DNA of 64,000 nt from assembly GCA_963737545.1 (NCBI GenBank), contig CAVTTH010000003.1:434001-498000 (forward strand), written 5' to 3'. Shown in pieces: positions 24,011 through 31,772 of the stretch. Made by a program: the position numbers and the translations under genes. Origin of the DNA: CAVTTH01 sp963737545 (GTDB lineage Bacteria > Verrucomicrobiota > Verrucomicrobiia > Chthoniobacterales > UBA10450). The number at the start of each line of letters is the position of its first letter. The stretch's first letter is position 1. Under the pieces are notes generated by a model, which saw only the letters and a program-made list of their open reading frames with translations, made no database searches and was not told where the DNA came from.

Positions 24011-26260
24011 ATGAAAACGAACGAGCAACTGAAAGAGCAAATTCTTGCCCTGATGCGGGCGCCAAAATACCGGCCGCTCGACAAGTCGGAACTGGCGAAG
24101 GAGCTGGGCCGCAAGAGCGGTGTGCGGATGGGATTGAACCAGACATTGCGCGAACTGGAACAGGCCGGCGAAATCGCGCGCATCCGGAAGAACCGTTATG
24201 TCCTTCCGGAAGAAGCGGATCTCGTGACCGGCAAGCTCCAGGTGCAGCAGGCCGGTTATGCGTTCCTCATCAGCGAGAAGCCGGGACAACCCGACACTTT
24301 CATCGCGGCCGAGAATACCGGCACGGCGATGAACGGCGATCGCGTCGTCGCGCGCATCACCCGCGACACGGATTACGCGCGCGCCAAAAGCGCAACCGGA
24401 AGACGCGAAGGACGCGTGATTCGGATTTTGGAACGGGCGCACGACACTATCGTCGGCACGCTTCAGCAATCGCGGAATTTTTACTACGTCGTGCCGGACG
24501 ATCCGCGACTGGTTCACAACGTGTACGTGAAATTTGTAGCGGCGGTCTCTGACCGCCGAACACGCGAAGTCGAAGGGGGGCGACGGTCGCAGACCGCCGC
24601 TACAGTCGGCGACAAGGTGGTCGTCCGTCTGGAGACGTGGGAATCGCGTCACGTCAATCCCGAAGGCGAGATCGTCGAAGTGCTGGGACCGAGCACGGCG
24701 CCTGGTGTCGATATGCTTTCGATTATCCGGAAGTACGATCTTCCGACGGAATTCCCGCATGACGTCCTCAATGCAGCGCAGCAGATCCCAGAGACGGTGG
24801 ACTCTCGAAATCTCGATGGCCGCGAAGATTTGCGGAACCAATTCATCGTCACGATCGATCCGGATGATGCGCGCGATTTTGACGACGCGATCAATGTCCA
24901 GCCACTTAACGGCGGAGATTGGCAGCTCGGCGTTCACATTGCTGATGTCGCCGCTTACGTGACTCCGGGCGGCGCGCTTGATCGCGAAGCGCGGAAACGC
25001 GGGAACAGCGTTTATCTCCCCGATCGCGTGATTCCGATGCTGCCCGAGCGTCTGAGCAACGGCGTCTGCAGTTTGAATCCCGGCGTCGATCGGCTCACCT
25101 ACTCGGTCTTCGTTCAATTCGACAAGAAAGGGAATGCGAAAAACGCCCGCTTCGCCCGAAGCATCATTCGCAGCGCGCACCGCCTGACCTACAAACAGGC
25201 TTATGCGATTCTGCAAGCACAGCCTAACGATCAATTAAGCGAGCGATTGCACACCGCCTGGGAATTGGCGTCACTGCTTCGCAAAAGGCGTTTCGCGCAT
25301 GGCTCCCTCGATCTCGATTTTCCGGAAGTGAAGGTGATTCTCGACAAAGATGGATGGCCGATTCGGATGGAGCGCATCGAAAACGATCAATCGCATCAGC
25401 TGATTGAGGAATTCATGCTCGCGGCGAACGAGGCAGTGGCGCTCGAGCTTAAGAATCGCGGCGTCCCAGCGATCTACCGCGTGCACGAAAATCCGGACCC
25501 CGAGAAGCTGGCCGAATTTCGCGAGTTCGTGCTCAGCTATCATTACAAGGCGGGCGACCTTTCCCATCGCGCCGAGCTTCAACGCCTGCTTGCTTCGCTG
25601 TCTGGAAAACCAGAAGAACAGGCGCTTAAAATCGGTTTGTTGAAGAGCCTGAAACGGGCCCGCTATGCGCCGCAACCATTGGGTCATTACGGTTTGGCGA
25701 AAAATAATTACACTCATTTCACCAGCCCGATCCGCCGTTATACCGATCTGGTAGTGCATCGCACATTAGCGGAACACGATAGCTCGCGCCGCGCCCGGAC
25801 CGACATGGGCGCGATGGCGTCGTTAGCCGAACATCTCTCTACGACCGAACGCGTCGCCGCCGAAGCTGAAATCGACGCGGCGAAAATGAAGAAAATGGAA
25901 TTTTTTCAACGGCAGCTCGATGCCCGCGATCCCCAAGTTTTCGAAGCGATCGTCCTGGACGTGCGAAATTACGGCCTTCTCATCGAGCTGCCCGAGGTTC
26001 TTCTGACCGGGCTCGTTCACATCTCTTCGCTGACTGACGATTTTTACATCTTCCAGTCGGCCCAGCGTCGTTTGATCGGCCGGCAATCGCGGCGGCGGTT
26101 CGCGATCGGTGATCAGTTAAAGGTTTTCGTCGCGCGCGTTGACCAGTTCAAGCGCCAGGTCGATTTCGCTTTAGCCACAGAACCGGGCGCAAGCCGGCGC
26201 GAGAACAGAACAAGATCGACTCCGGCACGCTCTCGCCGACCCGGAAGACGCTCCCGGTAA
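24011..26260 (+). CDS. rnr: Ribonuclease R
   Basis: A 3'-5' exoribonuclease that degrades structured RNA. The N-terminal winged helix lies at about 1-65, cold-shock domains around 70-225, and the RNB catalytic domain around 255-590 with DPDDARDFDDAINV carrying the metal-binding aspartates. A C-terminal S1 domain is at about 625-715, and a basic tail ends in RSRRPGRRSR. 749 residues is family-sized. A 70-base palindromic repeat is inserted in frame at 24535-24604 within the second cold-shock domain, adding about 23 residues. Confidence 0.95.
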   Translation: MKTNEQLKEQILALMRAPKYRPLDKSELAKELGRKSGVRMGLNQTLRELEQAGEIARIRKNRYVLPEEADLVTGKLQVQQAGYAFLISEKPGQPDTFIAAENTGTAMNGDRVVARITRDTDYARAKSATGRREGRVIRILERAHDTIVGTLQQSRNFYYVVPDDPRLVHNVYVKFVAAVSDRRTREVEGGRRSQTAATVGDKVVVRLETWESRHVNPEGEIVEVLGPSTAPGVDMLSIIRKYDLPTEFPHDVLNAAQQIPETVDSRNLDGREDLRNQFIVTIDPDDARDFDDAINVQPLNGGDWQLGVHIADVAAYVTPGGALDREARKRGNSVYLPDRVIPMLPERLSNGVCSLNPGVDRLTYSVFVQFDKKGNAKNARFARSIIRSAHRLTYKQAYAILQAQPNDQLSERLHTAWELASLLRKRRFAHGSLDLDFPEVKVILDKDGWPIRMERIENDQSHQLIEEFMLAANEAVALELKNRGVPAIYRVHENPDPEKLAEFREFVLSYHYKAGDLSHRAELQRLLASLSGKPEEQALKIGLLKSLKRARYAPQPLGHYGLAKNNYTHFTSPIRRYTDLVVHRTLAEHDSSRRARTDMGAMASLAEHLSTTERVAAEAEIDAAKMKKMEFFQRQLDARDPQVFEAIVLDVRNYGLLIELPEVLLTGLVHISSLTDDFYIFQSAQRRLIGRQSRRRFAIGDQLKVFVARVDQFKRQVDFALATEPGASRRENRTRSTPARSRRPGRRSR
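24535..24604. repeat. Family A palindromic repeat inside the RNase R gene
   Basis: Perfect 14-base terminal inverted repeats (TGTAGCGGCGGTCT / AGACCGCCGCTACA) bound a 70-base element that lies within the rnr coding sequence without breaking the frame. It is the same family as 6806-6881. The encoded peptide, around AAVSDRRTREVEGGRRSQTAA, has no counterpart in ordinary RNase R. Confidence 0.92.
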
Positions 26261-26354
26261 GCATTTTTCCCAAGCAGTTTGTTAGGCGAGGAGATGAGAA
26301 TTTCCTTCCCTTTTCGCGCGAAAACTCCCAGACTGGGGTTCGACGGAAGGAAAA

Positions 26355-26564
26355 ATGGACAACATCCTGGAAGCGAAAGACGTTCAGATCGAACGGAAAC
26401 ATTTCCATGTCGAGTTTCGTGAGAACGATCGCGGCAAATTTCTCCGCATTACCGAGGAAGCCCACGGCCGCCGCAACACCATCATCGTTCCCGGAACGGG
26501 AGTGGACGAATTCACTGCTGCGATCAGTGAAGTCGTAGCGGGCGTTGAGCGGACGCATTCGTAG
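26355..26564 (+). CDS. PUR-domain (DUF3276) nucleic-acid-binding protein
   Basis: 69 residues. The pattern of a strand-rich PUR repeat is visible: ERKHFHVEFREN, then GKFLRITEEAHGRRNTIIVP, then a closing helix DEFTAAISEVVAGVE. Bacterial PUR proteins of this size dimerise and bind single-stranded DNA or RNA. A ribosome site GGAAGGA precedes ATG 26355. The role in the cell is inferred from fold only. Confidence 0.75.
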   Translation: MDNILEAKDVQIERKHFHVEFRENDRGKFLRITEEAHGRRNTIIVPGTGVDEFTAAISEVVAGVERTHS

Positions 26565-26659
26565 AATCCCCCGGTGTAGAAGTGATGGACGGCGAGCGTT
26601 GACACGTTCGTTCGCGGAACTAGTTTGCGCTTCTCGCTGGCGTTCCATCGCTTCTTGTC

Positions 26660-29446
26660 ATGGCTTTAAAGAAAAAATCCGCACCCCGAAACGCGAAACG
26701 ACGCGGGCAAAAGAAAGCCCCGAATCGAGCCGGGCGAACCAAATCGACGCGCTACGTTTACTATTTTGGCGACGGAAAAGCCGACGGCGCGGGGAACATG
26801 AAACCGCTGCTCGGTGGAAAAGGCGCGAACCTCCACGAAATGACGCGGATCGGACTGCCCGTGCCTCCGGGGTTCACACTCACGACGGAGGTCTGCACTT
26901 ATTTTTACGATCATGAGCGCCGCTATCCGCCTGAGCTCGGGAAGCAGGTAGCCGCTGCGCTCGAAAAAGTCGAGAAATCAGCCGGCAAGAAATTAGGCGA
27001 CGAGGAGAAGCCGTTGCTTGTTTCCGTTCGTTCCGGGGCGCGCGATTCCATGCCCGGAATGATGGACACGATTTTGAATCTCGGGATGAACGATGAAGTC
27101 GTCGAGATCATCGCCCAGAAGACAAACAACCCACGTTTCGCCTGGGATTCGTACCGGCGCTTCCTCCAAATGTACGGCGACGTCGTGATGGGTGTGCAAA
27201 AGCGGGAAGGCGAGGATCACGATCCTTTCGAAAGCGCGATCGAGCACTTGAAGGACAAACGTTACGGCAAACATGATTTTCCCGACGTAAAATTGAGCGT
27301 CGCTGATTTGCGGGAGTTGGTGAAGCGGTTCAAGACGCTGATCAAAGAGCGCACTGGAAAATCATTCCCGCAGAACGCGCACGAACAACTTTGGGGTGCG
27401 ATCGGCGCGGTCTTCGGTTCCTGGAACAACGATCGCGCCATCGTTTACCGGCGAAAGTACGGCATCCCGCACGATTGGGGCACGGCGGTGAATGTGCAGA
27501 CGATGGTCTTCGGCAATATGGGCGAAACGAGCGCGACCGGAGTGGCATTTACCCGCGATCCCGCGACCGGAGAAAAGGTTTTCTACGGCGAATACTTGAT
27601 CAACGCGCAGGGCGAGGATGTGGTCGCGGGCGTGCGCAATCCGCACCCGATCGCGCAGCTCGCAAAGGAGATGCCCGCGGCACACGTCGGCCTGATGAAA
27701 GTGCGCGCTTTGTTGGAAAAGCATTTCAAGGACATGCAGGACCTCGAGTTCACCGTCGAAGACAACCGGCTCTTCATTCTCCAGACGCGCAACGGCAAAC
27801 GAACCGGTCTGGCCGCGGTACGGATCGCGGTGGAAATGGTGGCTGAGAAATTGATCTCGAAAGAGGAGGCCGTAAGGCGAATCCCAGCTGACTCCCTCGC
27901 GCATTTGCTTGCGCCGATTTTCGATCGAAAGGCCGTTAGTCAGGCAAAAAAAATTGGGAGCGGACTGGCGGCTGGTCCCGGGGCCGCATCCGGCCACGTG
28001 GTCTTTAACGCACAAGAGGCGGTGACGCGAGCGGAGAAGGGCGAAAAAGTAGTGCTGGCCCGCATCGAGACTTCACCGGAAGACTTGCGCGGAATGATCG
28101 CGGCCGAAGGCATTCTTACCTCGCGCGGCGGTGTCTCGTCACATGCCGCTTTAGTGGCGCGGCAAATGGGAAAAGTCTGCGTCTGCGGAGCATCGGGAAT
28201 TCACATCGATTACGAAAAGCGGACGCTTAGCGCCAGTGGCAGCACACTCAAGCAGGGCGATTACATTTCAATCGACGGCACGACCGGGGAAGTTTTCGCC
28301 GGAGAAGTCACGACTGCCGCCTCCGAAGTGGTGCAAGTTTTGGTGGACCGTTCGCTGTCGGAAAAGAAAAGCGCGACCTACCAGCAGTACGCCAGGTTAA
28401 TGAAATGGGTGGACGAACTGCGCAGTCTCGGCGTGCGCACGAATGCGGACACGCCGGAACAGGTTGAGAACTCCGTCGCATTCGGAGCGGAAGGAATCGG
28501 TCTCTGCCGCACCGAGCATATGTTCTTCCAGGGCGATCGCATCGATGCGATGCGCGAGATGATCCTCGCCTCCAACAAAGAGGAACGTGCGAAAGCGCTG
28601 GCCAAACTCCTGCCATATCAACGCGGGGATTTCATTGGAATCTTCAAGGCGCTGAGAGGCCTGCCGGCGACGATTCGCTTCCTCGATCCGCCGTTGCACG
28701 AATTTCTGCCGCAGGATCCGGAACAGCAGAGAGAACTCGCGGCCAAGCTCGGGCTGAGGACGGAAGACATTTCCAACCGCGTCGACGAGCTGCACGAATT
28801 CAATCCCATGCTCGGGCTTCGCGGCTGCCGGCTGGGAATCGTTTATCCCGAGATTTCCGAAATGCAATCGCGCGCGGTCTTTGAAGCGGCCGCCGAAGTG
28901 CAAAAGATGGGGATCAAAGTCCGACCCGAAATTATGATCCCGCTAGTCGGTTTTCCCCGCGAATTGGAATTGCAGATCGAAATCGTGCATCGCATTGCTC
29001 GAGAAATTGCCACGGCGCGGAAAACGAAATTCAATTATCTCGTCGGCACGATGATTGAAGTGCCGCGGGCGGCGCTGGTCGCCGATGAGATTGCGCGCTC
29101 CGCTCAATTCTTCAGTTTCGGAACCAACGATCTCACTCAGACGACCCTTGGCATGAGCCGTGACGATTCAGGGGGCTTCCTCCCTGCCTATGCGGAACTC
29201 GACATCGTCCCGACGAATCCATTTGCTTCGATCGATCGCAAGGGCGTCGGCCGTCTGATGGAAATCACATGCGAGCTGGGACGCAAAACACGCCCCGACA
29301 TTAAGCTCGGGATTTGTGGCGAGCATGGCGGTGAACCGGCCAGCGTGAAATTCTGCCATCATCTGGGATTAGACTACGTGAGTTGCAGTCCTTTCCGCAT
29401 CCCGATCGCTCGATTGGCCGCGGCGCAAGCGGCTCTGGAGAAGTGA
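26660..29446 (+). CDS. ppdK: Pyruvate, phosphate dikinase
   Basis: It interconverts pyruvate, ATP and phosphate with PEP, AMP and pyrophosphate. The order is: ATP-grasp domain (GGKGANLHEMTRIGLPVPPGF; SVRSGARDSMPGMMDTILNLG), then the swivelling domain with catalytic His495 in GGVSSHAALVARQMGK, then the PEP/pyruvate TIM barrel (EGIGLCRTEHMFF; NDLTQTTLGMSRDD; GICGEHGG). 928 residues is slightly long because of a 30-residue Lys/Arg-rich N-terminus. It suggests a role in gluconeogenic or PPi-dependent carbon flow. Confidence 0.97.
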   Translation: MALKKKSAPRNAKRRGQKKAPNRAGRTKSTRYVYYFGDGKADGAGNMKPLLGGKGANLHEMTRIGLPVPPGFTLTTEVCTYFYDHERRYPPELGKQVAAALEKVEKSAGKKLGDEEKPLLVSVRSGARDSMPGMMDTILNLGMNDEVVEIIAQKTNNPRFAWDSYRRFLQMYGDVVMGVQKREGEDHDPFESAIEHLKDKRYGKHDFPDVKLSVADLRELVKRFKTLIKERTGKSFPQNAHEQLWGAIGAVFGSWNNDRAIVYRRKYGIPHDWGTAVNVQTMVFGNMGETSATGVAFTRDPATGEKVFYGEYLINAQGEDVVAGVRNPHPIAQLAKEMPAAHVGLMKVRALLEKHFKDMQDLEFTVEDNRLFILQTRNGKRTGLAAVRIAVEMVAEKLISKEEAVRRIPADSLAHLLAPIFDRKAVSQAKKIGSGLAAGPGAASGHVVFNAQEAVTRAEKGEKVVLARIETSPEDLRGMIAAEGILTSRGGVSSHAALVARQMGKVCVCGASGIHIDYEKRTLSASGSTLKQGDYISIDGTTGEVFAGEVTTAASEVVQVLVDRSLSEKKSATYQQYARLMKWVDELRSLGVRTNADTPEQVENSVAFGAEGIGLCRTEHMFFQGDRIDAMREMILASNKEERAKALAKLLPYQRGDFIGIFKALRGLPATIRFLDPPLHEFLPQDPEQQRELAAKLGLRTEDISNRVDELHEFNPMLGLRGCRLGIVYPEISEMQSRAVFEAAAEVQKMGIKVRPEIMIPLVGFPRELELQIEIVHRIAREIATARKTKFNYLVGTMIEVPRAALVADEIARSAQFFSFGTNDLTQTTLGMSRDDSGGFLPAYAELDIVPTNPFASIDRKGVGRLMEITCELGRKTRPDIKLGICGEHGGEPASVKFCHHLGLDYVSCSPFRIPIARLAAAQAALEK

Positions 29447-29481
29447 TTCAACCGAATGAGGATGAACACAGTTGCGTCCAG

Positions 29482-29497
29482 CCCTAACACGTTAGGG
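29482..29497 (+). other. Short perfect hairpin after ppdK
   Basis: CCCTAA-CACG-TTAGGG forms a 6-bp stem with a 4-base loop 35 bases after the ppdK stop. No T-run follows. It consists of two facing copies of the recurrent GTTAGG word. Confidence 0.4.
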
Positions 29498-29557
29498 AGT
29501 GAAGCTCCTTGACACACCTTCAGAAATTTGTTTCAACCTCAGCCCTGTAAACATCTC

Positions 29558-30253
29558 ATGAGAACACGCGCATTTCTGCCTTCGATCAAGGCGGCCATCT
29601 TCGGTGGCCTCGGAATCGCTGTCTTCGCCTTCGCCTCCGGAGCCTCCGCGACACTCGTCACGTGGGACTTCAACCCCGGCAATCAAAACGCCTCGCTCGG
29701 CTCCGCCAATCACACTTATGCCGTGAACGGGTTTTCGATCACGGCGTACGGTTTTGACAACGTGATCGGGGGAGCTGATACCGCTCACACGTTGTTTTAC
29801 AAGGATGCGTTGGGAGGATTCGACCACGGGCTCGGTATCACTGGGACGGCCGACAACGAATTGCAGAACGACCACGGCACTCCGTTGCAGTATATCCAGT
29901 TCGATTTCGCCTCCATCCTGGCTCAGGGATTTTCTAGTGGACAACTGGCCGCCAGCAGCGTGGATCCGGGCGAAGCTTGGACGATCTATGGCTCGAATAC
30001 CCTCGGACATCTCGGCACGAATTTGAACACCAGTGGCTACGGTGGTTCGACCAATAACCAGTTCGTCGACATTCCCGGGTTTGGAAATTACCGGTATTAC
30101 TCGGTCGTTTCGACGATTGACGACGTTCTCGCTTTTGGATTCAGAGCAACCATCAGTTCGGTTCCGGAACTCGGCGGAATCGGCGCGGTAATTGTTATCG
30201 CTGGATTCCTCGGGCTGGTGATGGGAACGCGTGCTATTCGCGCCCGCCGCTAG
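29558..30253 (+). CDS. PEP-CTERM-like secreted surface protein
   Basis: 231 residues with a signal peptide (GIAVFAFASGASA) and a beta-rich, Gly/Asn-rich body. The C-terminus has the sorting-signal layout VPELGGIG, then a hydrophobic helix, then RAIRARR. The usual motif is VPEP; here it is VPEL. Such proteins are anchored and processed by exosortase systems that often travel with exopolysaccharide loci, and this one borders the locus beginning at 30234. No exosortase gene is in the window. A TTGACA hexamer lies at 29509-29514. The stop overlaps the convergent gene by 20 bases. Confidence 0.62.
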   Translation: MRTRAFLPSIKAAIFGGLGIAVFAFASGASATLVTWDFNPGNQNASLGSANHTYAVNGFSITAYGFDNVIGGADTAHTLFYKDALGGFDHGLGITGTADNELQNDHGTPLQYIQFDFASILAQGFSSGQLAASSVDPGEAWTIYGSNTLGHLGTNLNTSGYGGSTNNQFVDIPGFGNYRYYSVVSTIDDVLAFGFRATISSVPELGGIGAVIVIAGFLGLVMGTRAIRARR

Positions 30254-31601
30254 GTTGTCGTTCGACCGGCCCGAACCGATAGAGAAAAATCTCCGCCCCG
30301 GAGCGAGGAACTTCGCAGGCCACGCGCTCGAACTCCGGAAGTGAAGACGTTTCGGAGTTTCGCAACTGCGGAAGCAGCTTCGCCGGAAGCGAGTTTTCTA
30401 TCTGCGTAAACACGAGATAACTGACACGTTGTTCGCGCAGATAGTTCTCAAATGTTTGCCGGCTGACCGCAGCATGAGGCGGCACAGTCTGAGAGCGGAG
30501 AAATTTCTTCTTGGGTAAATGCGACAGGACCCGCACCGCCACCTGATCGCAGAAAACAGGACGGGCGTCGTTTTCCCGGTTCACGTCGAGTCGCAGCTCG
30601 CGGGCAATCGCGCTCTCTGCGCGGGCGCTCATGAGAGAGGAATGAATGACGGCAAATTGCCGCGTTGATTCTCTCAGGCACAAAAGTATCACTGTCCAAA
30701 CCGCAAGGTTCCGAATTGGCCGCGACTGCACCGTGGTAATGAAACCGGACAGCACCCACGCGAGCAGAGGAACTCCGAGAACGAAGAAAAGAAGGCCGTA
30801 CCGCGGATATAGCACTGGCTGGCGTTTCGTAACATAAGCCAGAAAAAGAAAGCCGAGTACGGCAAAGAAGTACGCCGTCGCTGTTCCGATGCCGATTGGA
30901 ACTGTTTCGCGCCGACTCAACCGCTGGACAATCGAGGCCCCCGCGGCGAAGGCCGCGAATTGAATGACCACATTTGCCCCTAACGAATAATAATCAAGAT
31001 CGCGCCGGATGTCATCGGATGTAAAACCACGCCGGCTCGGCACAAAATCCAGATAGCTTTGAATGTAGAGTTCTCGCTGCTCAAAGATCGCAAACGGATT
31101 TCCCGTCGCGAGCTCGCAAATTCCAATCGAGCAAAGGGGCGGCAGAATCAGGATCGCAAGAAGGGCAGCCGAGACCCGTCGTTCGTAAACAAATTGAAGA
31201 AACGGCAGTACAAGGACGAAGACCCATGCTTCGACCCGGATTCCTTCGGCGATGGCCATCAAAATCGCGGCGGCAATCCAACGTCTCCGCAGCGCCGCAT
31301 ACAAACTGCCGAGGATGAAGCAGGCGTGCGGCACGTCCGTCATGGATGCACCGGAATAAAAAATGTGCAGCGGATTGCAGAGAATTAGTCCGAAGCCGAG
31401 CCACGCTGGCCACATCTTTCGCGTCAGCTCTCGCACCACGAAAAAAACCAGGACACAACTAACCGCCCCGGAAACAGCCGAAAGAAGTTTGCCGACGAGC
31501 AAAGGATTATGCACCCAAATGTTTGGAATGGCGGCCGCGAATTGATAGAGCGGTAACCAGAAGTCGAACAGGTCCTCGAGTCGAAACGTTCCCGCGGACA
31601 A
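30234..31601 (-). CDS. Polytopic membrane glycosyltransferase-like protein (GT39/ArnT type), unusual 5' end
   Basis: About ten membrane segments and a loop pattern like GT39/ArnT-type lipid-linked sugar transferases, with a periplasmic C-terminal domain. The first usable start is TTG 31601. However, clearly coding sequence continues in frame upstream to 31742, including a membrane helix (TLTILCLVALGTRIAAALFF) and a PEQDGYSYVET loop expected at the N-terminus. That stretch has no ATG, GTG or TTG, so the true start is either a rare codon (CTG 31703 or ATT 31712) or is hidden by a frame error. Confidence 0.7.
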   Translation of the reverse strand: MSAGTFRLEDLFDFWLPLYQFAAAIPNIWVHNPLLVGKLLSAVSGAVSCVLVFFVVRELTRKMWPAWLGFGLILCNPLHIFYSGASMTDVPHACFILGSLYAALRRRWIAAAILMAIAEGIRVEAWVFVLVLPFLQFVYERRVSAALLAILILPPLCSIGICELATGNPFAIFEQRELYIQSYLDFVPSRRGFTSDDIRRDLDYYSLGANVVIQFAAFAAGASIVQRLSRRETVPIGIGTATAYFFAVLGFLFLAYVTKRQPVLYPRYGLLFFVLGVPLLAWVLSGFITTVQSRPIRNLAVWTVILLCLRESTRQFAVIHSSLMSARAESAIARELRLDVNRENDARPVFCDQVAVRVLSHLPKKKFLRSQTVPPHAAVSRQTFENYLREQRVSYLVFTQIENSLPAKLLPQLRNSETSSLPEFERVACEVPRSGAEIFLYRFGPVERQPSGGRE

Positions 31602-31772
31602 ACTTGCGCTCAGTCGTGCAATCGTTTCGACATAGGAATACCCGTCCTGCTCGGGATTCGGGAAGAAGAGCGCCGCTGCGATGCGCGTGCCGAGCGCAAC
31701 CAGGCAAAGAATCGTTAACGTCCCGGCGGAAACAGTCGAGTTTCACCGCCGGAGTGCTCGGCCTAACCACTT

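Noticed and set aside
22406..25234. 942-codon minus-strand frame
   Set aside because: Only the part from 23728 downward has a signal peptide and domain; the rest is antisense to RNase R and crosses a palindromic repeat.
26276..26282. GTTAGGC after RNase R as another integron core site
   Set aside because: No paired RYYYAAC or stem within 150 bases; single core matches occur by chance.
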